From Holacanthus passer (Eukaryota > Chordata > Actinopteri > Pomacanthidae), in contig JAFREQ010000011.1 of assembly GCA_025331565.1 (NCBI GenBank), positions 13,598,001-13,662,000 of the forward strand: a DNA stretch of 64,000 bases. The letters run 5' to 3'. Made by a program: the position numbers and the translations under genes. Below are positions 36,466 to 47,239 of the stretch, one piece after another (positions within the stretch are counted from its first letter, which is position 1; every line of letters begins with the position of its first letter). The notes beneath the pieces were generated by a model. It saw only the letters and a program-made list of their open reading frames with translations. It searched no databases and was not told the DNA's origin.

Positions 36466-39400
36466 AAGAAGGGGGTTAGAGGAAGTAAATTCAGTGAGAT
36501 ATTTTTAAACAAGGCAAATTAACGTCATCATAAGAATCCATTACACACTCCGGGAATAGTGTTACACTACATTAAAAATTGTGTACTATTCAAATATAAG
36601 TAGGAGTGTGTGTGTGTGTGTGTGTGTGAGACAGAGAGCGAGAGATAGAGAGAGTTATTGTGTGTGATCTCTTAGTCGTGGCAACTAAATCGGTCATAGG
36701 TGAGAGCTGTTAATCAATTCCCTTCGCTCCTCCCAGCCAATAAATCGATACATTAAGCACTGAAACTGAAAGATAGACCCGACAAGGTTTGAGATTATTT
36801 CAACTTTAACCTTAGTAGCTGTATAATTTTTATAGCTGCATTTAAATCTGACTTCAGGGCAAGTTGGCAGAACGACTCGGAGGCACGGTTGTTGACGAGG
36901 AGACATTGTGACAGTCAGAGAGAGCAGCCGGCATGAAAGCAATCGCTGAGGCACTCAATCCCCGAGTACACATGATCCCAGCTTATATCTCTGCACCTTA
37001 CAGACCCAGACAACACGGACATGTAACCTGGTGAAGTCTGATATGTTATTTCCCCCTAATCCCCTATCAAGCACAAATTTCTGACTTCAGTATCGCATGG
37101 TCACTCTGAAGCTTCCTGCCAGAGAGTTGCATGAGATACTTGATACTCACTGTGTTACTGCACTCCTTCTGTGGTCTTTGTAACATATAGGGCTCAAACA
37201 CTGACATGTGTATGAAAAGGTACATCCTGTTTCTATAGACACTGGGGGGACAAACCATGGTGATCAGCCCATTAGATTAAAGCACTGATGGCTGATGGTC
37301 AGTATTGCTGAATTGGGAGATACGGCTGTGTCAATACTCCTATTTCTAGCTCTGTTTGTAAAAACACTAATTATTTTCTGTATTTTTAGTATTAACTCTT
37401 TAAGCAGCAGCTACACGGTTCAGTAAAACACACACACACAGCTGTAATGATCGTGTGCCTGGTCAGTTCACAGCTTCCATGTTCACACAGTTTAATGATA
37501 AATCAACTAGACAACTACTTTTTAAAAGACAAGCAACTGAGTGAAAGACTGTCAAGACTTACTGGTTCATATTTAACATCTGCCTCCGTGAGGGATCAAC
37601 TGTGCATGGTCCAAAACACTGTGGTATGCTTTTGTAAGCCACACACACAGCTTTTGCGTTCACTGACATATGAAACAATTTAAAATGCTGAGTGGTCATG
37701 ATAAATACTGGTGAGGACATATTTTCATTTGTCATATTATCGGGTGGAGGAGATTACATGCTTGTCACATGCACGTACTGCAGTTATGATGTCCACAATC
37801 AATAAACAACAACTTCAGCAGCACCACGCAAGCACAGACTCCTCTACCTTAAATGTTAGATGATAACAACAAATATGACGACGGGGCTGAATTATTCATC
37901 AGTGTGCCCTGAAGCTGTTATGAGGACTTAAAAAGATTATGAATGCACTTTATACTCTTTATATGAATATGCAATGTTTGTCTTACATCATCATGGTCAT
38001 GTTCATATGGATTTCATACAAAATAATGTTGTGTGTGCTAGTCTGTATATGACATGCAAGATATGCTTTATATACAGTATGCTATTTACAGATGAGTTAT
38101 TTAATTCATTTGAACTATTCTTTATTTTAATTTAGTGGTATTGTATTTCATTTAAATGCTATTTGTTCTAACTATTGTTTTAATTTACATTGGGGACCAC
38201 AATGGAAACAAGCCCACTGTGTATTGTGTATCCTAAACTAGTAAACACAAAGCATGTCAGTAAATGTCTAAAATCTGTATGTAAGTGAGCAGAATTAGAA
38301 AAGTCAAAAATACCTTCCCCAACATTGTTTACAAAAGTATGAGAGTAAGAGTATGACAATATCAGACAATGCTGCATCGAAACTGAAAACAGCAGTGTGC
38401 CAAGAATGGACCCCTGGGAACACCAAAACTAAATCAACAAAGGAACATGAATCTGTTGTTGCTGTTGGTGCTACAAGCTATAAAACCTGACTTAAAACTT
38501 TTTAAAACAATTCAGGGCTGGATCGTCACAAGGACACAAATGACAGGCTGAACCTGTGCCTCTCCACCTGAATGCGCCTATCTCTGCAAAATGATTAATG
38601 GGATTTGTGCAAAGGTTTTGCAAAAGAATGCTACATTTATAACATCCTTCAAAATGGGAAAGGAATCATTGGTCTTTCATGAGATATCACTCAAGGCATG
38701 CTCTGACTCTGGATGATCGAGCCACTAAAATGGGACACAGCATTCTAGTCTTGTTTTTATGCGACCTCCTATACATCATCATATATTTGACTGGCTGTGA
38801 CATTCCAGCTGTTAGAAATAGTGATTGATTCCGTTTTGGTAGCTTCATGGATCCTGCTGCAGACTGATTTATGAGTAGGAGTACAGCCAAACCATATTTA
38901 TACGTATGTCATCTTAAGTGTGACATGAGAGGAGCATAATTGGAATTTGTTGCCTGACATCTGATGCACAATAACCACTGACAGAGCAGGAACTGGTAAT
39001 TCTCCATTTTTGGATATGTGCAGGACAAAAATGACAGAAACATTCATGTTCCGCTTTGGTGTCTTCTTTAAATTAGTTGAAGCCAAACCTATGGATTTAA
39101 TTTCTCTGTAAACACATCATCAAACAGAATCTTAAAATGTTCATGAAAATGATCTCAAATCTGATTATTTACAGTTTGTACTGTATATTTGAGTCCTTCG
39201 TTAATGGATGTCTGAGGAATATTTTGAATGATGCTCCTGAAATTAAGTAAAAATCTCAAATTAATTTTACTCAAAATTGTAAACCCATAGATTAACATCA
39301 CTACCATTTCAATTAGTGCTTTGTTTGTAAGTGACGGTATAAGTGATATTCTCAGCTTCCTAATCTGGTGACGTCTAATAGTTCTGGCATGATTTGCATT

Positions 39401-42400
39401 TATTAATGACAAAAACCACCAAAACCTAAGATGACGTTACATAAATGCTACTGCAGGTGAAAAAAGGCTTTTTCTTGACGCTGCTTTGCCGGCACTCAGG
39501 CGAAATCTTATTTTACGGTGACTCAAATCAGATTTTGAGCGAGAGACAGACAATGCTGCGGCTTACAAAGAATGTAAACAGAGAGAGGGGAGCTTCAAAT
39601 TGGGCCCGGAGTCTCCTGGAGAATAATTAATGTGACATTTCCCTGACATTTAGTCGGAGGTATAGTGGAGGAGCCTGAAGAAGGGGAGGAAGGAAGCAGA
39701 GATATGAGCCAGTGAGGGGAAAAAAGAGAGACAGGAAGCAAGACAGGGCAGCAACACAAGATTTTACCCTGAACATCTTGACAAATATGAAACTACTATC
39801 TGCTTCCTTGTGTTTCTCTGTACAGACGTTAAAACACAGGAACTAAGCAGAACTACAGAGAGAGAAACACAAATAGACCTACTCTAATGTTCAGTACCCA
39901 CTCCTTCAGTGGTGATAAAATTATACTTTAGTTGCTTGGTAACTATTTGTTTTGTGCTCATCTCCACCGTTCACCGTCTGTTTATGGGCTGTTACACATC
40001 TCTGACCCAGGATAGGAGAGTGCAGCTGATGAGCTAACGCTGGGACAGCCTGTGGTCGAAGCTGGACCGCTCGACAAGCCCACAGTTTGTTCCAGCCTAT
40101 TAAAAAAAATGGCTCAGACAATGCATCAACCCCTATCACTGCTTTTAGTACTTTGCTCTGTGGTTTCACTTTGCCCTTTTAAGCTAATTAGGAATTGATC
40201 AACTCTGCTTCTCGCTGTGTCAAGGTTGCTCTTTTTTTTCTGGCACGCCGTCCTCCGCTGTAGGCTTATAATGATGCCAAATGAAGAGACGATGAACGCT
40301 TTTTTTTTTTTTTTTTAATGGCTAAGCGCTGCACCCACTCATCAGTTGGTGGTTTCTGAGAGCTACAGATTTTAAGAAAACAATATGCATGAGAGCGTCG
40401 CTGTGTCGACATTCAAAGCGAAGAGCACCCATCTTCTAAACTGTTGTCCGGCGATGATAAATTGCAGATATCACAGCGCGTTAATGGAGACGGCAACGTA
40501 TTGACTTAGAGTGGTCATCTCCTTTTTGTAGGCTACAGCACTTCCTTAGCTCTAACACAATAAACATTGATTTTACACCTCTTTGATTCCTATGAAGGAG
40601 ATATTCTGCTGACAGACTCGCAGCACTCATCTCAGTCTGTTTGTGAGGTAGCGCTGACAGTTCTCACAAATCCTCACCGCCAAAGCGTCAGCCAGCACAA
40701 ACTGCTAATAGTTTCATTTCCATGTCCTAAACGATTCCGAAAACAAGGCTCTCCTTAAAACAGCACTGGAAAGAGACATCATCCTCTTTGATCCCTCCGA
40801 TTCCAAACTAGAAGAGCGTGATCAAAGGCTGCTCGTGTTTAACACCGCAGTGGTCTTCCAGGTCGCAGTTGCAGGTGTGGCTCTCTGAAAGGCCTGCTGA
40901 GGGCCAACCCTGTCGTTTGGAGCCGACTAAAGGTGAGCACGCCATGCTGAAGTCCGTGCTGTCAGCCACGGCCTTTGGATTAGGAAGTAACGTGCAGCAG
41001 GACGAGGACCTCAACATCTAATTACGTCTGTGGGCATTCAACACACGGATGCTACAAACAAAATGCAGGGTTACATGCTCATTCAACCAAATCGTGCATA
41101 ATTTTAACACACAACCACATGGGGTTTGAATTCTAGCAGCTGCTGTGCTGTCACCTTTCTTTTTCCTAAATTCTCTGCTAATAAATTGTTTGATTTTGGT
41201 CTGACCTGCTTAACAGACTAAAAGAGATAAACTCCATAGTCACCAACTAATCTTTTGTCACACATGTCTTCTCCTATTGATCTAAAGGTGCTCCTACCAT
41301 GCATTGATTAATGCAAATGATTCAAACACTCCTAAATAGTTTCTCACTTCTTGTTTATGTGCTCAAAGATATAACTCAATATTTCAGCCTTCTGCAGAAT
41401 ATCTCAATTTCAGTAGGCTCAGAATAATGTAGGGTGGGGTTGTCACAAACACACAACTAATGGAAAATGACAATCAAAAGAAAGAGTCAATTGGGTATTT
41501 TCATGTTATAAGCGATGCAACTAAATGATATTGAAATGATTTGTTGATGCATGAGTAGTGCATAAGGTCAAAGTGTAAGGCATGTGTGCATGTCTGGATG
41601 ATTTGCATTTGTACGTCTCTGTGTTTTTTTTATGTGTGTGTAATGGTTTTGCAGTGAAGAACACATATTTTCAAAAGCAAGTTAATGATGAAGCAATGGA
41701 CTTTTGTTACAACTTTGGTGATCAGAGCATTAGGAGATACAAATAATGAACCTCGTGTCATCTTTTAAAGACTGTTAATGGTGATGCATCTAGAGAGCCG
41801 CTTTCACTGTTACCAAACACATTAGACATGCTTTTTCTACTTCTTGAACAATGATAATGGCAGCTAGTGGCTCACACATCCCACACTGATAAATCACATC
41901 CACTGGCCTTTTCTGTAATTTGCACTCTTTACCTTGTGTTCCAACCTTGGAACAATCAAAACATACAGTAAGTAAAACACCAAAGCACAACAACACGGAG
42001 GCGTCCTGACTGACCCATTTTGTGTAACTGGAAATGTCTTTTAAAATGTGTTAGTAGGTCTGAAACTTCTGCCCATGTTACTCACTCAGACACACTTAGC
42101 AGTCACAGTCATGTAAAGGTTGTTGTACACAGGCATTTTTATGGTCGGCCTATTAATAAGGTTTCAGTGGTTTAAAAACTACAACAGTAGAACATCACAT
42201 CAGTTAATTTCAAAATGAACTCACTAACATCCAAATGCACATCTTACTTCTCATGTATCAATATGTCAAAGTATGAAGCACTCGAAAACAAGACCAAGAC
42301 TCTACAGCCGTGCTTTGAGCTAAATGCTAACGTCAGCTCACATGCTCACGATGTCAGTGTCAACATACAGATATAGCAGATATAAGGTTTACTATGCCCA

Positions 42401-43391
42401 TCGTCTTATTTTTAGGTGTTAACATGCTAACATTTGCTAACTTGCAGCTAAGATGATGGGGGTTATTTTGCAGGTTTTTGGTCATAAACCAAACTATTGG
42501 ACAAATGTTGACCTGAAGATGGCGCTAGAGCAAACGTTAAGAGATCAATGTGATTATAATGAATCCTGAAGGGGACATGAATGTATGCACCAAATTTCAT
42601 GGGAATCCATCCAATGATTGTCAACATCTACAAGACTACAAATGTCAACATCAGGTGGCGCTAATGGGAAAGTCAGGGGATCAACAAAGTCAGCAGGCTT
42701 CATCCTCTTTGACCATGAATGTCTGTACCAAATTTCATGGCAAACCATCTAATAGTTGCTTTGATCAAACCAATCACACACTCATGTCTTACACCCAACA
42801 TCCAATGACAGTTACCTTTGCTGCCACAGACGAGCTGGGCTTTTCCAGAAGGTCCCACAGCTTCTTTCGTTTTTCAGCACAGCAAGTGTTGTCGAATTCT
42901 TCTCCCTCTCTGTCTTTCAAATTGTTGGCCTCTCTTTTGAGCTCCTCGTTCATCTGCTCCTTCTTCTGGTGGTACCTCGCCTGGCAGCACGACTCCAGGT
43001 AGATCTCGTCGATGCCCCAGTAGTCGAGCTCTTGACTGAAGGACAGGGCGCACATTTCCTCCATCATGTGCAGCTTACCCGTGCGGTAGAAGTTCAGGAT
43101 CGACGTGAACGCCCCCGGGTGTCGATCGAAAAAGTACTCGTTCTCCTCCAGGTTGTAGTCATCGCACACTTCCATCAGAGATTCGTGGGTGTTGCAATCT
43201 CTTAACTTTCCCAAACGTGTCCGCGGTAGCCGGTCTAACGTTCGCCACAAGACTTCATGTGGGAGACCCCCGACATTCAGCCTGACTCTGCGGAAACATG
43301 ACTTGCTGCGAATGATGTCCACCGGTTCAGGCGGCAGCGAGGATGTTGACCGGGAGCCGGCTTTATTTAACTCTGTCAGGGATTTCTCCAT
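17798..43391 (-). CDS. kcnb1: Voltage-gated K+ channel Kv2.1-type (kcnb1), 2 coding exons, 833 aa
   Basis: Exon 1 is 43391-42816 (residues 1-192) and exon 2 is 19723-17798 (193-833); the 23-kb intron is phase 0 and falls just before S1. The T1 tetramerisation domain runs about 34-140 with the Kv zinc site H108, C114, C135, C136. S1-S6 lie about 195-425. The S4 (about 294-317) has repeated R/K every third residue, the filter is TVGYG (380-384), and the S6 hinge is PIP (411-413). The cytoplasmic tail carries the Kv2 clustering/VAP-binding segment [13 protein letters not shown] (583-595). The channel conducts delayed-rectifier current in neurons and forms ER-plasma membrane junctions (family knowledge). 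Kv2.1-type features: [42 protein letters not shown]. Kv2.2-like features: SSPNKW, SMNLK. The downstream neighbour ptgis also fits KCNB1. The start at 43391 was chosen because the next residues align with the Kv2 N-terminus; an in-frame Met at 43424 would add 11 residues. Odd: a duplicated RF-HSPA block in the tail. Confidence 0.9.
20150..20465 (+). repeat. Teleost dispersed repeat (family D, copy 1)
   Basis: Contains gatggtgctagatgaaaaa, then a second unit gatggtggcactagaggaaa, each followed by a caaaattt/aaaatttc block and a ttgttgagac or attgagatatt block. It therefore consists of two internal units of about 145-150 bases. A related copy lies at 42480-42770. Confidence 0.65.
21590..21675 (+). 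mobile_element. LINE-like 3' tail with TTATC repeats (copy 1)
   Basis: actaataaaggaatatctta followed by tandem TTATC units, the 3' end typical of teleost L2/Rex-type LINEs. Related tails occur at 45085-45150 and 51885-51960. Confidence 0.6.
22404..22431. repeat. Perfect 13-bp inverted repeat with 2-base spacer
   Basis: atgcctccataat and attatggaggcat are exact complements around a gg spacer, in the kcnb1 intron. It could extrude as a cruciform or be a dimeric protein site; nothing else supports a function. Confidence 0.85.
24311..24339. promoter_or_regulatory. Palindrome with two inverted GATA sites
   Basis: catatgggagataa and ttatctcatatatg match as inverted arms at 12 of 14 positions around one base. 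Each arm carries AGATAA, the GATA-factor core, so a dimeric GATA site is possible. It lies in the CpG-retaining part of the kcnb1 intron. The function is inferred only from the motif. Confidence 0.35.
25635..25790 (+). repeat. Teleost dispersed repeat (family E), partial
   Basis: Recognised by the blocks ttccactgcgtaggatttag, tggcatctagccgtgaggtt and gaccctctctagacccagtg. It is truncated directly before the family F element at 25851. Confidence 0.55.
25851..26299 (-). mobile_element. MITE-like element (family F, copy 1), 449 bp with long inverted ends
   Basis: The left end caacactgattccaaaaag and the right end (inverse of caaccctgattctaaaaaaa) form imperfect terminal inverted repeats that extend about 70 bases into each side. 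The interior is shared, in opposite orientation, with copies at 27336-27715 and 50866-51121. All copies encode the same short open frame with [13 protein letters not shown]. No transposase. Confidence 0.75.
27030..27061. repeat. (AC)16 microsatellite
   Basis: Pure AC repeat in the kcnb1 intron; in the minus-strand transcript it is a UG repeat. Confidence 0.95.
27336..27715 (+). mobile_element. MITE-like element (family F, copy 2), 380 bp
   Basis: Starts caaccctgattccaaaaaag and ends with the inverse-type end agaatcaaggttg. Its interior (cataccc, aatcatgatactatcacctg, gatccaaacaggtgttttt) is the reverse complement of the interior of copy 1, so the two copies are inverted relative to each other 1 kb apart. 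Confidence 0.75.
29084..29117. repeat. (AC)n microsatellite
   Basis: AC repeat with one G interruption near the end, in the kcnb1 intron; UG in the transcript sense. Confidence 0.9.
30099..30134. repeat. 15-bp inverted repeat with 6-base loop
   Basis: gatccattttacaag and cttgtaaaatgggtc pair at 14 of 15 positions around gacaat, within the kcnb1 intron. Confidence 0.8.
35399..35700 (+). repeat. Teleost dispersed repeat (family G)
   Basis: Recognised from the blocks aagctgcactaatcaatatt, gtggagaccaaaaaagagct and acaagcaggtaactgtttca. These occur in this order in a common percomorph repeat. It is non-coding and degenerate. Confidence 0.5.
36411..36464. repeat. (TG)27 microsatellite
   Basis: Longest pure dinucleotide run in the window, followed 140 bases later by a second (GT) run at 36606-36627 that passes into a GA-rich tract. 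Both lie in the kcnb1 intron. Confidence 0.95.
42480..42770 (+). repeat. Teleost dispersed repeat (family D, copy 2), two tandem units
   Basis: Two units about 130-145 bases apart share gatggcgctag/caggtggcgcta and caccaaatttcatgg/taccaaatttcatgg. It is related to 20150-20465. The element ends about 45 bases from the kcnb1 exon 1 donor at 42815. Confidence 0.7.
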
Positions 43392-43471
43392 GATGACTGT
43401 AGGTTCGAGGAAGGAGGCAAACATCTGGGGCTATGGGCTGCAGTTGCTCCTGTTTCCTGTCATTATTGTAT
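43392..43471 (-). other. kcnb1: Probable 5' UTR part of the kcnb1 first coding exon, with upstream acceptor
   Basis: Reading the minus strand, a good acceptor (T-rich tract then TTCCTTCAG, ending at 43472) lies 80 bases before the start codon. This indicates that the coding exon is spliced to an upstream non-coding exon rather than being the transcription start. The in-frame Met at 43424 would fall in this segment. Confidence 0.5.
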
Positions 43472-44149
43472 CTGAAGGAATAAACAAACCAAAAGAAACC
43501 GTTAGTATTCTAGGATTAGCCCCAAATGTCCACACATCATTCATCAGACTCTGAACTAGAGATAGTTTAGAGCAGTGGTTCCTAACCTGGGGTCAGAGGT
43601 CAAGGTAGATAAGATAAATCTGACAGGTCACAGGATGATTTAAGATGAAAAGAAAAAAATATTTTTATTACACAAACCTACTTTTTTTGAATTTATCTTG
43701 TGACACATTGGATTCTTCTGACTCTCAAAATCCTTCAAATAAAAAAACAAACAAACAATCCAAGACAAGACGAAACACTGAAAACCACAGGTTATAAACA
43801 TTTTTCATCCTGGTCCTACCTGGTTTGTCACGCTAGTCTCTCATAGATTGATAGATTTTAAGTTGACAAAGAACTGTCCTGAAGACAAGACTTCAAAATC
43901 TCTGGTATGATCAATAAACACTGGCTCAAGACCAATAAAACAGAGGATCGATTAAGCATAATATTGATTCAAGATATTTCATTTCTGTTGTCGCCACATC
44001 TGCAGTATTATTGTATTTGAAACCCTTTTCTAAATTCTTTCCTTAATCAACAGTACATGTCCAATTAAATGGGAGTTCTTGAGAAAAGAATTGGTTTAAA
44101 GGCTTCAGGGCAGTGAAATAACAGATAAAATGTGTTGTTGTTATTATAA

Positions 44150-45080
44150 TTTCAGGATATTTCGCTATTGATTACTGTTATCTAATCATCTATATCATCC
44201 ATTGTTTTTAAGATTCTGTCCTGAATGAATCAACAATAAACATACCTTCAGATTAACAATCTTCAGATTCACCTCTATTAGGAGTTAACGAGAAAAAAAA
44301 AAAGCTCCCACCAAAAGCTTCAAAACTATTGAAGACCAGCAAGGAACTGCAGCGTCCTGAAGACCAGAACTGAACATCACTGATTTAAAAGGCTCCAAGG
44401 TAGATAAATAAAAAACAGATACATTCATAATTATCTTTGGATATTTCACTATTAATTACTCTCACACATGATCTATAGTATTTATCCTCTTTGAATTCTG
44501 TTTCAGAATCTTTTTTGAGCAATCCACTATTAGATGGGGCTTCTTCAGATGACTCACACATGCAGCAGCAGGAACTGACAAGGGGGGAATAAGCAGAAGC
44601 CTGACTTCATATTTTATTGTGAGTCAAACTTCATTGAATATAATTTCCCACAACTTTGGCCAAAAACTTTACAAACACTTTAAAACCCACTCGAATGGAA
44701 ACAGCACACTGCAGATCCTGAAGACGAGAACTGAACATCTCTGCTTCTCCTGGGCAGAGAAATGTAGGACAGACATATTGAATTATTATCTACTGGACTT
44801 TCGCTCATCAGCCGCTGATATCACATCATCTATTGTATCATCTTCTTTGAGTTCTTTTTAAACGATGTCCTGGATCGACAATAAACATACCCTCAGATGT
44901 GGGTTCTAGAGATGACTCACACCTAATAGCAGCCTGCAGAATCCAGAACACATTTCTATTTAGGGTTAACAAGAAAAGTGGGAATCATGACTAATAGCTA
45001 TAGATTATCTCGTTCTGTCATTTACTGGAAAGACACTTTGTTGAATACAATTCCCCACCAAAACTTCAAAAACAACCCAC
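44150..45080. repeat. Degenerate three-unit tandem array, period about 350-390 bp
   Basis: Landmarks recur in order. The block ccaaaagcttcaaaa appears near 44309, with related versions near 44659 and 45051. tcctgaagaccagaactgaa appears near 44355 and 44716. caataaacatacc appears near 44230 and 44877. The copies are diverged, with no coding frame. Confidence 0.55.
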
Positions 45081-45084
45081 ACTG

Positions 45085-45150
45085 ATGTAATTTTCTCCTG
45101 AAGAATTTCCTTCAGGATTAATAAAGTTCTTATCTTAGCTGATCTTATCT
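45085..45150 (+). mobile_element. LINE-like 3' tail (copy 2)
   Basis: ctcctgaagaatttccttca then aggattaataaagttcttat and TTATC-type repeats; same kind of end as 51885-51960. Confidence 0.5.
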
Positions 45151-45269
45151 TGTGGTGGCTGATTTATTATCATTATCATTACTAAAATACTTACTACTTA
45201 GTTACTGCTGTTAGTCGCATCTTATTGATACAGATGTCACTTTACCTTTATACTACTGTTATTTACTTG

Positions 45270-45870
45270 TTACTACCTGTTTATGTTTCTGTGTATCTAT
45301 CTATCTATCTATATATCTATTACTACTATTAATACCTGCATACATCGTAGTATATTTATGTATATGCACATATAGATTTATTTATACTACCTGATTACAA
45401 CAACGGTTTAACCATCAGAGTATTTATTTGAGTATGAGTATAGTACATTTTTACCTGTCTACAATACAGTTTGTCTCCATTTATATATATATATGACTTT
45501 TATTTATATCTGCATACGTCACAGTATATTTATGCATATGTATATTTATTTTACTACGTGTTTATATGCTGTTTAACCATCACATTATAGATGTTTTTTA
45601 GTGTGCTGCCTGTCTAAAATCCTGTTCTTACCTGTCCAAGACTTCATTACAGTTTATTCATTATATCATTATTGTACTTTTGTCTACCACAGTATTATAT
45701 TCAAATTTATATATAAGTTATTATATAGCTATACTTAACTATTCTGTTGCCTATATTCAAACTTTAACTAATGTCTTATGTCTTAGAAGAAGACATTAGA
45801 CATAGAAGAAGAATTTCACTGCCCCATTGTAACAGTGTGTGTATGTGACAATAAAGAAGTTAAAACACTC
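45270..45870 (+). mobile_element. AT-rich LINE-like remnant ending in GACAATAAAG-type tail
   Basis: A TATC microsatellite (45293-45318) leads into AT-rich sequence with repeated tatttatttata-like blocks. It ends with tttcactgccccattgtaac and gacaataaag, a 3' end seen on teleost LINEs. No coding part. Confidence 0.4.
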
Positions 45871-46899
45871 CTCTTGCATGTCTCACATGGCGGCACACAG
45901 CTCGCAGAGTGAAACAGCAGGGTTGTGATCTCCTGATGTGATCTGTGTGTTTGGATGGAGCTGCTTTGGTTCGTGTGGCTGATCACTGCCTCATCTCATG
46001 TGACGCCCATGCAGAGCCGTGGGTGGGGACGCAGGACACCACAGTGATGAGTGTGGAGCAAAGTGAGCGCTGTCCACTCTAATGGTGCTGAAACACCAGG
46101 AAGAGCTGCTCGCTCCCTCAATCACAGCCAGCTCCCCCGAGGAGGCAGGGAGACCACATCCAGCACATATCCTACATCTTCTCCCAGATCCATCTCTGAC
46201 TCTACACTGTCAACATTTTACATGCTGCTCATTTTGTTTATGTCTGGAAGCCCAGCAGCAGCAGCAGCTCGGGCCTGCAGATGTGATAAATGATCACTGT
46301 CACACAAAGTTTCTTATACTTCACAAACACAATCAGGCCTGAGGGTTATCAACATGCATCACAGAGCAACACGAAAACATACACACATAATGTATGATTG
46401 GAGGATGCAGACATGGTTCTTTTGGACATGCAGGAACAGAAATGTTAATTTGAAGGAGCCTCCACCCTCCTGCTTTATTCAAGTCAAGGCTTCGATGAAA
46501 TAATCCAGCATTAAACGCAACACTGAAACAAACAGCATTTCTCCCTTTGCAGACATTGTACAATTATGTGCATCTAAAATAAGACTGAGAAGCTCAATGT
46601 GATGTTAGATCAGCTCCATATTGTGAATGCAAATCCTCCACCGTTAAGCATTTCTCTGTTTTTCAAAGGCTGCCTGCTCCATATTGCTGCAGTTTGAACG
46701 CAGACTGGTCCTGCATGCAACTGATGCTCTATTGCAATGATCAGGTTACATATGATCCAAAGTGCAAAGATGGAAATAAGCTTTAAAAAAAAAAATAATA
46801 CCGTAGTGAGTTGTTGTCATCCTGCATGAATCTGTGAGCAATCAATCCGATGGAGATGAAGCATTTAAAGAAAGAAAGAAAAGAGGAGGCGCTGTTATT

Positions 46900-46961
46900 G
46901 GTTTACTATTTCCAGGGTCAGACCCGATCCACGTCCCCTCTCCTCTGCCTCCGACATGGCA

Positions 46962-46996
<35 letters not shown>

Positions 46997-47230
46997 TCCT
47001 CGGCTCGATCTACCGTCTCCCCGCCGGGCTCCTGCCCCGCATATCGCACCGCTGCTCCGCCCGAAGATCAACAAGTCCGCCGAGAGCCCACCGGACAGAG
47101 CGCCAGTGTTTCCCAGTCAGCTGTGCGAGGAGGCGCCGCATCTCTGTGAAGGTGGATCCACAGCAGCTCTCCACAGCCCGTTAACTCCTTCAGCACCGAG
47201 GCGGGGGATGCATCACCGAAACATGCTCAG
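46900..47230 (-). promoter_or_regulatory. CpG-rich block, candidate distal kcnb1 promoter / non-coding first exon
   Basis: This stretch has many CpG dinucleotides in an otherwise CpG-poor, AT-rich region, and includes a (GA)13 run at 46971-46996. It lies 3.5 kb upstream of the acceptor at 43472, on the correct side to supply the first exon of kcnb1. Overlapping open frames in several phases are what any GC-rich block produces. It could instead serve an unannotated plus-strand transcript. Confidence 0.4.
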
Positions 47231-47239
47231 GAGCTGTGC

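Larger units (their letters stand above)
19724..42815 (-). other. Large intron of kcnb1
   Basis: 23 kb between the two coding exons with donor GTAACT (42815) and acceptor CTTTCAG (19724). It is filled with microsatellites, dispersed repeats and unique stretches. CpG-retaining, repeat-poor blocks at about 23160-24330 and 39440-40500 look unlike the AT-rich surroundings and could be conserved non-coding elements, but that cannot be judged without another genome. No coding exon or nested gene is supported. Confidence 0.6.
43472..46850. other. Upstream region / probable 5' UTR intron of kcnb1
   Basis: Non-coding, rich in degenerate repeats: a fragment with gcagtggttcctaacctggg near 43572, a three-unit array (44150-45080) and a LINE-like tail (45270-45870). 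If the CpG-rich block at 46.9-47.2 kb is the promoter, this is an intron. Short open frames across it have no recognisable similarity. Confidence 0.45.

Noticed and set aside
42550..43002. 150-aa plus-strand open frame
   Set aside because: Runs from a dispersed repeat into the antisense of kcnb1 exon 1; a shadow frame.
17798..43391. Naming the Kv2 gene kcnb2 because sbspon and rdh10-like are neighbours
   Set aside because: Most diagnostic residues in the cytoplasmic domains are Kv2.1-type and ptgis is next door. kcnb2 remains an alternative and is stated as such.
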